Made by a program: the position numbers and the translations under genes
The notes under the pieces: model-generated
Seen by the model: only the letters and a program-made list of their open reading frames with translations
The model's database searches: none
Told to the model about the DNA's origin: nothing
Shown: in pieces, positions 23,334 through 31,514 of the stretch
How positions within the stretch are numbered: position 1 is the stretch's first letter
Layout of the letters: every line of letters begins with the position of its first letter
NCBI GenBank assembly: GCA_964434165.1
Contig: CAYSUS010000085.1
Coordinates: 1 to 32,003, forward strand
Reading direction: 5' to 3'
DNA: 32,003 bases
DNA from: CAYSUS01 sp964434165
Lineage (GTDB): Bacteria > Planctomycetota > Planctomycetia > Pirellulales > Thermoguttaceae

Positions 23334-25025
23334 TCACGCCGGGGCCGATTCCTGCTTGGCGACGCGGATCCAGCCTTCCTGGGCCGGGTCGTACTCCAGG
23401 CCCGAGTAGTCGTAGGGGTCGCCCACCACGGGAGGTTTGGGGAAGTTATCGTGAGGCGGCGGCGAGGCGCACTGCCATTCGAGCGTGGCCCCGCCCCAGG
23501 GGTTCGGCGGGGCGCGGCGCCCGGTAAGCAGGGACTGGATGAACGTGTACAGGGCCACAAACAGCCCGGCCGTGAGCAGCACGGAGCCCAGTGACGAGAG
23601 CTGGTGGAGAAACAGGAAGTCGGGATGGAATTCCAAGAGGCCCTCGTAGTCGGCATACCGCCGCGGCATGCCGCGCGTGCCGAGCACGAACTGGGGGAAG
23701 AACGTCAGGTTGAAGCCCATGAACACCAGCAGGCACCCGATCCGCCCCCACAGCTCGCTGTACATCTTGCCGGTCATCTTGGGCCACCAGTAGTAGAGGC
23801 CTCCCAGGAAGGCCACCAGCGTCCCGCCCATCATCACGTAATGGAAGTGGGCCACCACGAAGTACGTGTCGTGCAGTTGGACGTCGGTCGCCAGGGCGCC
23901 GAGGAACAGGCCCGTCAGCCCGCCGATGCCGAACAGGAAGATGAACGAGAGGGCATAACACATGGGCGTGGCCAGCCAGATCGAGCCCTTGTACATCGTG
24001 GCGAGCCAGTTGAAGACCTTGATCGCCGAGGGGATCGAGACGCTGAAGGTCAGGGCGCTGAAGATCGTGGCCAGAAGCGGCGACATGCCGCTGGTGAACA
24101 TATGGTGCCCCCACACCAGGAATCCGAACAGGGCGATGGCGATGCTCGAATAGGCGACGAAGCGGTAGCCGAAGATGTGCTTGTGGCTGAAGACCGAGAT
24201 CAGCTCGCTGATGATGCCCATCGCCGGCAGGATCATGATGTACACCGCCGGGTGGGAATAGAACCAGAAGAAGTGCTGGAAGAGGATCGGGTCCTCCTGG
24301 AACACCTTCAGGCCGAAGGCGGCGTCCACGGCCAATAGCAGCAGCGTCACCGCCAGGACGGGCGTGGCCAGGAGCTGGATGATCGCCGTGGCATACAGGG
24401 CCCACAGGAAGAGCGGCATGCGGAACCAGGTCATGCCCGGCGGGCGCATCATGTGGATCGTGGTGATGAAGTTGATGCCCGTGAAGATCGAGCTGAACCC
24501 CAGGATGAGGGCCCCGACCATCGGGAGCACGAGCCGGGGGCCGATCTCCACGCTGTAGGGTGTGTAGAACGTCCAGCCGGTATCGAGCCGGCCCACGAGC
24601 ATCGTGGCCAGGAAGAACAGCGCGCCGATGAACCAGAAGTGCAGGCTGGCCAGGTTCAGCCGCGGGAAGGCCACGTCCTTGGCGCCGAGCATCAAGGGCA
24701 GGGCGAAATTGCCCATCACCGCCGGGACCCCCGGGATGATGACCAGGAAGATCATGATCGCCCCGTGCAGCGTGAAGAACTCGTTGTAGCGGTCGGGGTC
24801 GATGAGCTGCCCCGGGAACAGAAGCTCCAGCCGGACCAGGAGGGCGAACACGCCGCCGAGGATCAGCGAGCCCACGATGCCCACCAGGTACATCATCCCG
24901 ATCCGCTTGTGATCGAGAGTGAACACCCAGGAGAGCACGCCCGTGGTGTGGTTGAGGTAGTTGTCGCCGGCCGGCGCAGGGGGGGCCAGGGCACCGGACC
25001 GGTCGTCGGTGAGCGATTGAGCCAT
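23334..25025 (-). CDS. Cytochrome c oxidase subunit I (A2-type haem-copper oxidase)
   Basis: The 563-residue core subunit reduces O2 to water and pumps protons. Metal ligands are all present: His87 and His395 for low-spin haem, His393 for the active-site haem, and His258, His307 and His308 for CuB. Tyr262 is the cross-linked tyrosine. The helix VI motif is YSHPAVY rather than GHPEVY, so the D-channel glutamate is replaced and a Tyr-Ser pair is present, which defines A2-type oxidases such as thermophile caa3 enzymes. About twelve helices and a proline-rich C-terminal tail follow. The start is taken at ATG 25025 (MAQSLTDD). Subunit II lies 48 bases upstream. The haem type (a) is inferred from the family. 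Confidence 0.95.
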   Translation of the reverse strand: MAQSLTDDRSGALAPPAPAGDNYLNHTTGVLSWVFTLDHKRIGMMYLVGIVGSLILGGVFALLVRLELLFPGQLIDPDRYNEFFTLHGAIMIFLVIIPGVPAVMGNFALPLMLGAKDVAFPRLNLASLHFWFIGALFFLATMLVGRLDTGWTFYTPYSVEIGPRLVLPMVGALILGFSSIFTGINFITTIHMMRPPGMTWFRMPLFLWALYATAIIQLLATPVLAVTLLLLAVDAAFGLKVFQEDPILFQHFFWFYSHPAVYIMILPAMGIISELISVFSHKHIFGYRFVAYSSIAIALFGFLVWGHHMFTSGMSPLLATIFSALTFSVSIPSAIKVFNWLATMYKGSIWLATPMCYALSFIFLFGIGGLTGLFLGALATDVQLHDTYFVVAHFHYVMMGGTLVAFLGGLYYWWPKMTGKMYSELWGRIGCLLVFMGFNLTFFPQFVLGTRGMPRRYADYEGLLEFHPDFLFLHQLSSLGSVLLTAGLFVALYTFIQSLLTGRRAPPNPWGGATLEWQCASPPPHDNFPKPPVVGDPYDYSGLEYDPAQEGWIRVAKQESAPA

Positions 25026-25073
25026 GCGCTGCGTTCTTCTCGGAGGCACCGCGCCAGGGCGCGCGACGCGGGT

Positions 25074-26069
25074 CTATTTCAGGGTCTTGAGGTATTCGAT
25101 GATCGCGCCGATCTCCTCGTCCTTGAGCGAGCCCTGGTAGGTGGGCATGACCGGCTGGTATCCTTCGACGATCTTCGCCCGCGGGTTGAGGATCGACTCG
25201 CGGATGTAGTTCTCTTCGGCCGTCACGGGATCGGCGTTGGTGAAGCGGCGCTCGGACTGCCACAGGCCCTTGAAGGTGGGGCCGGCGAGGCGCGTGCCGT
25301 CGATCGAGTGACACTGCTTGCAGCCCTTCTTGTCGTAGAGCAGCTCGCCGGCCTCGACCGGGGTCATGCGGTCCATGAAGTTGGCCGCCTCCTCGAGCCA
25401 CTGCTCGAACTCGCCCCGCTCGTGCACGACCACCTTGGAGAGCATCTGCGAGTGCTTGGTGCCGCAGTACTCGGTGCAGTAGAGGCCGAACGTGCCGGGC
25501 TCCGTGGCCTGGAACCAGGTGCTCGTGTAGCGTCCCGGGACGAGGTCCGACTTGATGCGGAACGGGGGGATAAACAGGCTGTGGATCACGTCCTTCGATT
25601 CCATCACCAGGCGGACGGGCTCGCCGACGGGCACGTGCAACTCCGCGTCGCTCGCCCCGTTCCTGTAGAAGAACTCCCAGTTCCACTTCTTCGCCACAAC
25701 GCGGATCTCAAGGGCGTTGCGCGGGGCGTTGCGCATGTCGAGGTAGCTCGTAAATCCCTCATAGAAAATGTAAACCACAATCAGCAGCGGGATGGCGGTC
25801 CAGAACAGCTCGAGGGCCGTGCTGTGGCTGGGCGACTCTTGCGGAGCGACCCCGGGGCGCCGCCGGTACGCGATGACGAAATACACCATCAGGCCGACGA
25901 TCAGCACGAAGAAGAACGCCGACACGTAGAGGATGAAGTAAAACAGGTGGTCGACGCCGTCGATCGTCGAGGCCTTCGGGGGCAGCCAGAACGAGGCCGG
26001 CGACTCGGCCCACAGGACCAGGCCCTGCGCCGCGAAGTTTGTCACCGCGCTTCCTGCAGGATTGGTCAT
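25074..26069 (-). CDS. Cytochrome c oxidase subunit II with fused cytochrome c (caa3 type)
   Basis: This 331-residue subunit accepts electrons and passes them to subunit I. There are two membrane helices (about 41-68 and 88-108), then a cupredoxin domain with a complete binuclear CuA site: His163, Cys198, Cys202, His206 and Met209 in YCTEYCGTKHSQM. A C-terminal cytochrome c domain has haem motif CKQCH (250-254) and probable axial Met308 (VMPTYQG). Fused haem c makes this a caa3-type oxidase that can take electrons directly from ACIII haems. The ATG at 26069 overlaps the SCO gene stop by four bases (ATGA), with a G-rich ribosome site; the frame is open further upstream but that part looks non-coding. 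Confidence 0.95.
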   Translation of the reverse strand: MTNPAGSAVTNFAAQGLVLWAESPASFWLPPKASTIDGVDHLFYFILYVSAFFFVLIVGLMVYFVIAYRRRPGVAPQESPSHSTALELFWTAIPLLIVVYIFYEGFTSYLDMRNAPRNALEIRVVAKKWNWEFFYRNGASDAELHVPVGEPVRLVMESKDVIHSLFIPPFRIKSDLVPGRYTSTWFQATEPGTFGLYCTEYCGTKHSQMLSKVVVHERGEFEQWLEEAANFMDRMTPVEAGELLYDKKGCKQCHSIDGTRLAGPTFKGLWQSERRFTNADPVTAEENYIRESILNPRAKIVEGYQPVMPTYQGSLKDEEIGAIIEYLKTLK

Positions 26070-26962
26070 GGGCCACCGCCCCCGTCGCGCGGGCCGACCT
26101 CGTCGGGGGGCGCGGATTCGGGCTCGGAGATATCCTGCTTCGTGCTTCGGGCGCGGCGCACGAGCACCAGTCCGCCCACCAGCCCGGCCAGCCCCACGAG
26201 GATCACCACCCCGGCCGCCCGCATCACGACCCACACGGCCGGCACGTAGCTGCCCGACTCCGGATCGTACTGGAAGCAGTAGAGGAGGATCTTCTCGGAG
26301 AAGCCGCCCACCTTCCCTTCGCCGGCCTCCAAGAGCGCAAGACGGACCGTGTCGGGCACGAACTTCACCCCGTAGAGATAACGCGACACGCGCCCGTCAG
26401 GCGTGCACACCATGAACACCGCGGTGTGGACGTACTCCTTGCGCTCGGGCACGAACCGGTAGCCGAAGCCCACCGTGTTGGCCAGGTTCTTGATGTTCTG
26501 CTCCTCGCCCGTGAGGAAGTGCCACCCGGCCGCCGCGCCGGGCCGGCCGTACACCTTGAGGTACTTCTCCTTGGTGGCCTTGGCCCTGGGGGGTTTCTCG
26601 TTCGGGTCGATGCTCACGGTGACCATCTGGAACTGCTCGCCGAGGTTCCATTTGGTCTCTCCCAGGGCCTCGAACAGGCCGTTGAGCTGCAGGCTGCACA
26701 GCATGGGGCAATCGGAGTAGTTGAGCGTGAGGATCACGGGGCGCTCGCCGTCGAAGCAGTCGGCCAGCGTCACCTCGCGACCCTCGGTATCCACAAACGG
26801 CAGGTCGAGCGGGATCTGCACGTCGGGCACCTCGTTGACGCCCACGTCTTCCAGCTCGTCCGGGGCGGAGTCGGGCGGGGGAACGGCGGAGACGCGGCCG
26901 GGCGCGACGACCACGGCCAGGGCGAGTGCGGCAAACCGCACGATGCTAGGGAACCTCTTCAT
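26066..26962 (-). CDS. SCO1/SenC-family copper chaperone
   Basis: The 298-residue thioredoxin-fold protein delivers copper to the CuA site of subunit II. The copper ligands are visible: Cys85 and Cys89 in SDCPMLC and His179 in YVHTAVF. It has an N-terminal signal peptide (about 1-26) and, less usually, an extra membrane helix at the C-terminus (about 243-268) followed by a charged cytoplasmic tail. ATG 26962 has an AAGGAGG site seven bases upstream. It overlaps the small upstream gene by 17 bases and the subunit II gene by four, so the three are likely translationally coupled. Confidence 0.92.
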   Translation of the reverse strand: MKRFPSIVRFAALALAVVVAPGRVSAVPPPDSAPDELEDVGVNEVPDVQIPLDLPFVDTEGREVTLADCFDGERPVILTLNYSDCPMLCSLQLNGLFEALGETKWNLGEQFQMVTVSIDPNEKPPRAKATKEKYLKVYGRPGAAAGWHFLTGEEQNIKNLANTVGFGYRFVPERKEYVHTAVFMVCTPDGRVSRYLYGVKFVPDTVRLALLEAGEGKVGGFSEKILLYCFQYDPESGSYVPAVWVVMRAAGVVILVGLAGLVGGLVLVRRARSTKQDISEPESAPPDEVGPRDGGGGP

Positions 26963-27341
26963 CGCTGCCTCCTTCCCGGTTCGGGGCAGACGGGGCGGGC
27001 GGGGCAGCCGTCTCGGGCGGCGGAAGGGCCTTGCCGCCCTCAGCGTACTCCGCGACCACCCGCTTCATCGCCCGGTCGATGGGGATGGCATAGACGTCCC
27101 TGGTCCTGCCATCCTCCTCCACTTGCTTGATCCACTGGTAATTATTGAGCTTCGCCTCCTGGTCGGCCACCATGTCGTACAGCTCGAGCGGCGGCTGGTC
27201 GATTCTCTTGACCAGGTCCTGCCGCTGCTGGGCCCCCTGATAAAGCACCATCAAGAGGAGGATGATGACGAAGGTCCCGATCGCCCCGATCAACCCGATG
27301 ATGGCGACCATCTGCGTCTTGACGTCGTTATAGCGGGCCAT
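26946..27341 (-). CDS. Small single-helix membrane protein in the ACIII-oxidase operon
   Basis: The 131-residue protein has one N-terminal membrane helix (about 12-34, MVAIIGLIGAIGTFVIILLL), a soluble domain with LNNYQWIKQVEEDG and YAIPIDRAMKRVVAEYA, and a Pro/Ala-rich acidic tail. I do not know a named function. The IPIDRAM motif and its position between actF and the SCO gene suggest an assembly or accessory subunit of the ACIII-caa3 supercomplex; this is inference from context. The ATG at 27341 is preferred over an in-frame GTG at 27353 because GGAGG lies five bases before it. Confidence 0.75.
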   Translation of the reverse strand: MARYNDVKTQMVAIIGLIGAIGTFVIILLLMVLYQGAQQRQDLVKRIDQPPLELYDMVADQEAKLNNYQWIKQVEEDGRTRDVYAIPIDRAMKRVVAEYAEGGKALPPPETAAPPAPSAPNREGGSDEEVP

Positions 27342-27395
27342 CACGTCCTCCACATCGGTGGGACGAACTGCCCAGTCCGTCCCGCGATCGTCGCA

Positions 27396-28655
27396 TCATA
27401 CGTTCTCGAAAGCCGCGGCCTCACCGAGGCGCGGATCGCGCAGGGGCACGAGCGACCGCTGGCCGGCCACCCGTATCGATCCCGCGAGGAAGGCTGCTCC
27501 CACCCCCCCCCACAGGCAGAGATCGCCGGCCACACACAGGGCCGCCTGGCTCGGGGCCATCGCGTGGTCGGTGTGGGCGTGCGCCCAGTACTCGGGCATC
27601 ACGATCCAGTACAGATCGAGCCAGTGAAACCACAGCAACCAGGCGGCCCAAAACGCGAGGGACACCTTGCGCCGCTTGGCCACCCGGGGCAGAAGCCCCA
27701 GGAACGGAATCAGCAGATGCCCGAACAACAGGGCCAGGGCCACGTACATCCACGGCCCCTCCTGACGCTTGAGGTACCAGACCGTCTCCTCGGGGATATT
27801 GGCGTACCAGATGAGCATGTACTGGCTGAAGGCGATGTAGCCCCAGAAGAACACGAAGCCGAACAGCAGCTTGCCCAGGTCGTGGTAGTGCTCGACGGTG
27901 ATCCAGTCGGTCAGCCGGCCGGTCGCCTGGAGCCCGATCGCCGCCAGGATCAGCACGGCGAGGAACCCGACCACCGCCCCGGAGAAGTAGTAGATGCCGA
28001 AGATCGTGCTGAACCAGTGCGGCTCCAGGGACATCAGCAAGTCAAACGCGGCGAAGGTGACCGTCACGGCGTAGAGAATCAGGGCCACCGGGCTCGCCCG
28101 CTCCATGCGGAGGGTCTCCTCCACGTCGCCCGTGGTATCCTGCTCGGTGGACCGCGCGAGGAAGAACCTCGCCAGGGCCCACCAGACCAGAAAGTACGCC
28201 ACGCAACGCAGGCCGAAGAACGGCACGTTCAGGTACGGGGCCTTGTGCTCCAGCAGCGGGTCGTGCGCCACGGCCGCCGGGTTGGTCCACTCGTAGAGGT
28301 CCCCGACGCCGAACACGACGGGAACGAACACGGGCAGAAAGAGCACGGTCAGGAGCGTCATGTTCGACGCGACGATCTCCGAGAGCCGGCGGACCGTGAC
28401 GCTCCACCCGGCCCGCGTGACGTGTTGCACCGCCACGAAGAACAGGCCGCCCAGCGAGATGCTCAACCAGAACGCATAGCTGACCAGGTAGGAGTGCAAC
28501 AGGTACGAGGGATCGCCCGACCCGGCCAGGGCCAGACCCACCCCCACCGGCATCAGGGCACTGCCGGCGAGCACGGCCGCGCGGAACGCGGCGGCGCCGA
28601 GGTCGCCGAGGGACTCTCGCCTGGTCTCCTGCGAGGCTTGCGCGGGGTGGTGCAT
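27396..28655 (-). CDS. actF: Alternative complex III membrane subunit ActF
   Basis: The 419-residue polytopic protein has about ten membrane helices and motifs typical of ActF, the second smaller quinone-side membrane subunit of ACIII: LHSYLVSYAFWLSISLGGLF, LMSLEPHWFSTIFGIYYFSG, FWGYIAFSQYMLIWYANIPE and WFHWLDLYWIVMPEY. ActC and ActF frame the iron-sulfur subunit in the complex. The ATG at 28655 has GGAAAG about five bases upstream, and the dispersed palindrome at 28667 lies just beyond that site. Gene order ActB, ActC, ActD-E, ActF is standard. Confidence 0.92.
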   Translation of the reverse strand: MHHPAQASQETRRESLGDLGAAAFRAAVLAGSALMPVGVGLALAGSGDPSYLLHSYLVSYAFWLSISLGGLFFVAVQHVTRAGWSVTVRRLSEIVASNMTLLTVLFLPVFVPVVFGVGDLYEWTNPAAVAHDPLLEHKAPYLNVPFFGLRCVAYFLVWWALARFFLARSTEQDTTGDVEETLRMERASPVALILYAVTVTFAAFDLLMSLEPHWFSTIFGIYYFSGAVVGFLAVLILAAIGLQATGRLTDWITVEHYHDLGKLLFGFVFFWGYIAFSQYMLIWYANIPEETVWYLKRQEGPWMYVALALLFGHLLIPFLGLLPRVAKRRKVSLAFWAAWLLWFHWLDLYWIVMPEYWAHAHTDHAMAPSQAALCVAGDLCLWGGVGAAFLAGSIRVAGQRSLVPLRDPRLGEAAAFENV

Positions 28656-28666
28656 GGTTCTTTCCA

Positions 28667-28697
28667 GACTTCCGAAGTCTTCGAGACTTCGGAAGTC
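28667..28697. repeat. Dispersed palindromic element, perfect copy (inside respiratory operon)
   Basis: Perfect 13-base arms (28667-28679 and 28685-28697) flank spacer TTCGA. It occupies almost all of the 45-base gap between actDE and actF on the minus strand, ending 11 bases before the actF start. Here the hairpin would form in a polycistronic mRNA just 5' of a ribosome site, so an effect on actF translation or mRNA decay is possible. Confidence 0.9.
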
Positions 28698-28700
28698 TCG

Positions 28701-30002
28701 CTACTTGAGGGTCGGAAGCACGTCGGCCGGCACGTCGTCGGCCGAGGCGTTCTGGCTTCGCTGCAGCGCGCGCACGTAGAGCACGATGGCCCAACGGTCC
28801 TCGGGATCGATTTGCGCGTCGTAGGCGGGCATGGACTGCGTTCCGGCCCGCTGCACGCCGTGGGTGATCACGTGGAAGATCTGCCCCTCGGGCATCTGGA
28901 GAATCCTCGGGTCCTGCAAGGCCGTGGGCGGGATCCACTGCGAGTCGTCGCGCTCCATGGCCCGCCTGGAGGTCATGCCCGAATTGCCCCCTTCGCCCAC
29001 CAGCCCGTGACAGGTCGCGCAGAAGATCTCGTACCGCTCCCGCCCGCGGCGCATGGTGCGGTCGGTGATCTCCCATTGATCGGGGAAGCCTCGCGGCCAG
29101 GTCGCCTCCTCGCCGCTGCGGTCGGGCACGGGCAGGAGGGCCTCGCGCTGGAGCTGGCCCAGGGCTACCGTGCCGGGCACGGGGGGGCGGATCGCCCGGC
29201 CGTCGGCAAACAGCGGGCTGGCCGACTGCGACAGGTACTTCGGCTGGAAGTCCATGTCCTGGACGATGTGAATCCGGGGGTTCTCCGACCTGGCGCCCCG
29301 CGCCTGGGCGATCAACAAGGGCGGAACGCATGCCAGGAGCACCAGGATCACCCCGGCCCAGTTGAGCATGCCCGGCCACTGGCGCCCCGCGGTGGGCAGC
29401 CGGCAGACCTCGACCGAGGTGGCCCCCAGCGACTGGAGCAGGTCGGCCGTGGCCGACTCGTCGAACTGCCCGTCGCGGGCCTCGACGGACACGAAGAACC
29501 CGTCGCTGGTCGCGCGGCGGAACGCGGAGCTGGCGAACACGCCGTGGGTGAACTGCGGCAACTGGTTCAGCGCCAGCGAGCCGAGGAAGGCCGCGAAGGC
29601 GCTCAGCAGCACGACCAGCTCGAACGCCACCGCGATGTTGGCCGGCAGGCTGAAGTACGGCTTCCCACTGATGAGGAAAGGATAGCCGCGCAGGGAGTTG
29701 GGCAGGAAGGTGTCGAAGCTGGTGGCGTTGGTCCACCACTGCATGAAGATGGCGATCGCCAGTCCCGTCAGGCCCGCCCCGAACACCAGCCAGGGGAGGA
29801 CGGTGGGCCGGATGCCCATCGCCCGCTCCATCCCGTGGATGGGGTAGGGGCTGTGCGTGTCCCACCGCTTGTAGCCGGAGGCACGGACCTCGCGCGCGGC
29901 TTCCAAGAGCGCATCGGGGCCCTCGAACTGGGCCACCACGCCCACGACCTCGTCGGGCGTGTCAGGCACTTCGCTTGCTTCGTCGTGTTCGGTCATCGGC
30001 AT
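28701..30002 (-). CDS. ActD-ActE fusion: DUF3341 subunit joined to monohaem cytochrome c
   Basis: This 433-residue protein combines two ACIII subunits usually encoded separately. Residues about 15-200 are the ActD (DUF3341) part: VVAQFEGPDALLEAAREVRA, YPIHGMERAMGI, and two membrane helices (about 68-90 and 122-146). A third helix (about 212-232) links to an ActE-like cytochrome c with haem motif CATCH (328-332) and probable axial Met391 (SMPAYDAQI). A fusion fixes the stoichiometry and tethers the haem to the membrane. ATG 30002 has no clear Shine-Dalgarno, and a strong hairpin lies six bases upstream; ATG 29996 is an alternative. The gene lies 25 bases after actC. Confidence 0.9.
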   Translation of the reverse strand: MPMTEHDEASEVPDTPDEVVGVVAQFEGPDALLEAAREVRASGYKRWDTHSPYPIHGMERAMGIRPTVLPWLVFGAGLTGLAIAIFMQWWTNATSFDTFLPNSLRGYPFLISGKPYFSLPANIAVAFELVVLLSAFAAFLGSLALNQLPQFTHGVFASSAFRRATSDGFFVSVEARDGQFDESATADLLQSLGATSVEVCRLPTAGRQWPGMLNWAGVILVLLACVPPLLIAQARGARSENPRIHIVQDMDFQPKYLSQSASPLFADGRAIRPPVPGTVALGQLQREALLPVPDRSGEEATWPRGFPDQWEITDRTMRRGRERYEIFCATCHGLVGEGGNSGMTSRRAMERDDSQWIPPTALQDPRILQMPEGQIFHVITHGVQRAGTQSMPAYDAQIDPEDRWAIVLYVRALQRSQNASADDVPADVLPTLK

Positions 30003-30007
30003 GCGCG

Positions 30008-30025
30008 GGCGCGCTTCGGCGCGCC
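30008..30025. promoter_or_regulatory. Stable GC hairpin before the actDE start
   Basis: GGCGCGC (30008-30014) pairs fully with GCGCGCC (30019-30025) around four bases. On the plus strand the loop is TTCG closed by C-G, the very stable tetraloop; the mRNA strand has loop CGAA. It fills the short actC-actDE gap, six bases before a start that lacks a good ribosome site, so a role in translational coupling or mRNA processing is inferred. Confidence 0.45.
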
Positions 30026-30027
30026 TT

Positions 30028-31431
30028 TCACTCGTGGTGCTCTCCGTGGGCGCCGGGCAGCACGGCCTTCAGCTCGGCCATGGCCACCATGGGCAGGAAC
30101 CGGCAGAACAGAAGGAACAGCGTCAGGAACAGCCCGAAGCTGCCCAGCAGCATCAGCAGATCGACCCACGTGGGCGTGAACGTGTGCCAGCTCGAGGGGA
30201 GGAAGTCGCGGCTCAAGGACGTGACGATGATCACGAACCGCTCGAACCACATGCCCACGTTCACGAGCACGGCGGGGATGACCATCATCCACGGGGTGGT
30301 GCGGACCTTCTTCAGCCAGAACACCTGCGGCACCACCACGTTGCAGAAGACCATGGTCCAGTACGCCCACCAGTACGGGCCCAGGGCCCGGTTGATGAAG
30401 GCGAACTGCTCGTACAGGTTGCCGCTGTACCAGGCGGTGAAGAACTCGACCGCGTAGGCGTATCCGACCATGCATCCCGTGGCCAGGATCACCTTGTTCA
30501 TGTTGTCCAGGTGGCGGAGGGTGATCAGGTTCCGGAGGCCGAAATACGCCCGGGCCGGGACCATTAGCGTCACGACCATGGCAAATCCGCTGAAGATCGC
30601 CCCGGCCACGAAGTAGGGCGGGAAGATCGTCGTGTGCCAGCCGGGCAGGATGGAAACGGCGAAGTCGAAGCTCACCACCGAATGGACGCTCAGCACCAGG
30701 GGCGTGGCCAGCGCGGCCAACAGGAGGTACGCCCGCTCGTACCGGTGCCACTGCCGGGCCGAGCCCCGCCATCCCAAAGCGAAGATTCCGTAAGCGAGCT
30801 GGCGCGCGCGCGTCCCGGCCCGGTCGCGGAGCGTGGCCAGGTCGGGGATCATGCCCATGTACCAGAACAGGGCCGAGACCGTAGCGTAGGTGCTCACCGC
30901 GAACACGTCCCACACCAGCGGGCTGCGGAAGTTGGGCCACATGGCCATCTGGTTGGGATACGGCGCCAGCCAGTACACGAGCCACACGCGCCCCACGTGG
31001 ATCGCCGGGAAGATGCCGGCGCAGGTGACGGCGAAGATGGTCATCGCCTCCGCCGCCCGGTTGATGCTCGTGCGCCACTTCTGGCGGAACAGGAAGAGGA
31101 TGGCCGAGATCAGCGTCCCGGCGTGGCCGATGCCCACCCAGAACACGAAGTTCGTGATGTCGAAGGCCCAGAAGACCGGGCTGTTGTTCCCCCACACGCC
31201 GATGCCCGTCAGGATCAGGTAGCCGATCAACAGGAACAGCATCGCCGTCAGCCCGGAACAGACGAGGAAAGCCGCAAGCCAGGTCTTGCGGGTCTCCAGC
31301 AGCGGCTGCTCGGCGATGCGGCAGACCGAGTCGGTGATCGTGCGCGCGTCCTGGCCGCCCGTGGTCAGCGGCGCCCGCTGGCGCGGGTCGTCGGAGGTCA
31401 CGTCTTCGGGAGTCGCGGCGAGGGTGCTCAT
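30028..31431 (-). CDS. actC: Alternative complex III NrfD-like membrane subunit ActC
   Basis: The 467-residue polytopic protein of the NrfD/PsrC family is the quinol-binding membrane subunit of ACIII. About ten helices are visible. Family landmarks are FWAFDITNFVFWVGIGHAGT, FRQKWRTSINRAAEAMTIFA, SVVSFDFAVSILPGWHTTIF and MFFERF-type ends such as GMWFERFVIIVTSLSRDFLP. The ATG at 31431 (MSTLAATPEDV) is chosen as the start; the frame stays open upstream through a palindromic repeat and the end of actB, which cannot be coding. It lies 83 bases after actB. Confidence 0.93.
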   Translation of the reverse strand: MSTLAATPEDVTSDDPRQRAPLTTGGQDARTITDSVCRIAEQPLLETRKTWLAAFLVCSGLTAMLFLLIGYLILTGIGVWGNNSPVFWAFDITNFVFWVGIGHAGTLISAILFLFRQKWRTSINRAAEAMTIFAVTCAGIFPAIHVGRVWLVYWLAPYPNQMAMWPNFRSPLVWDVFAVSTYATVSALFWYMGMIPDLATLRDRAGTRARQLAYGIFALGWRGSARQWHRYERAYLLLAALATPLVLSVHSVVSFDFAVSILPGWHTTIFPPYFVAGAIFSGFAMVVTLMVPARAYFGLRNLITLRHLDNMNKVILATGCMVGYAYAVEFFTAWYSGNLYEQFAFINRALGPYWWAYWTMVFCNVVVPQVFWLKKVRTTPWMMVIPAVLVNVGMWFERFVIIVTSLSRDFLPSSWHTFTPTWVDLLMLLGSFGLFLTLFLLFCRFLPMVAMAELKAVLPGAHGEHHE

Positions 31432-31440
31432 GCTTCGTCC

Positions 31441-31497
31441 AAGGGGATTGTCGCGGTTTCGTGAAGCGAAGCGGCACGAAACCGGGACTGTCCCCTT
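31441..31497. repeat. Long imperfect palindrome between actB and actC
   Basis: The left arm 31441-31463 and right arm 31475-31497 are reverse complements at 20 of 23 positions around an 11-base loop. The inner part, CGGTTTCGTG with CACGAAACCG, is perfect, and the outer part reads GGGGACAGTCCC-like. It resembles REP-type extragenic palindromes. It sits nine bases before the actC start, so it would form a large hairpin in the operon mRNA. Confidence 0.8.
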
Positions 31498-31514
31498 CCG
31501 GGGTTCTCGATTCC

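Noticed and set aside
19591..28697. The perfect palindromes as intrinsic terminators
   Set aside because: None is followed by a T-run, and one lies in the middle of the respiratory operon. Terminator function is kept as a possibility only at the convergent site 21894-21924.
26721..30179. A 1152-codon open frame on the plus strand
   Set aside because: It is antisense to actC-actF and the copper chaperone region, whose catalytic motifs are complete. The composition is that of a shadow frame.
31403..31415. GTCTTCGGGAGTC as another copy of the dispersed palindrome
   Set aside because: Only one arm matches loosely, and it lies within the coding start of actC; chance similarity is likely.
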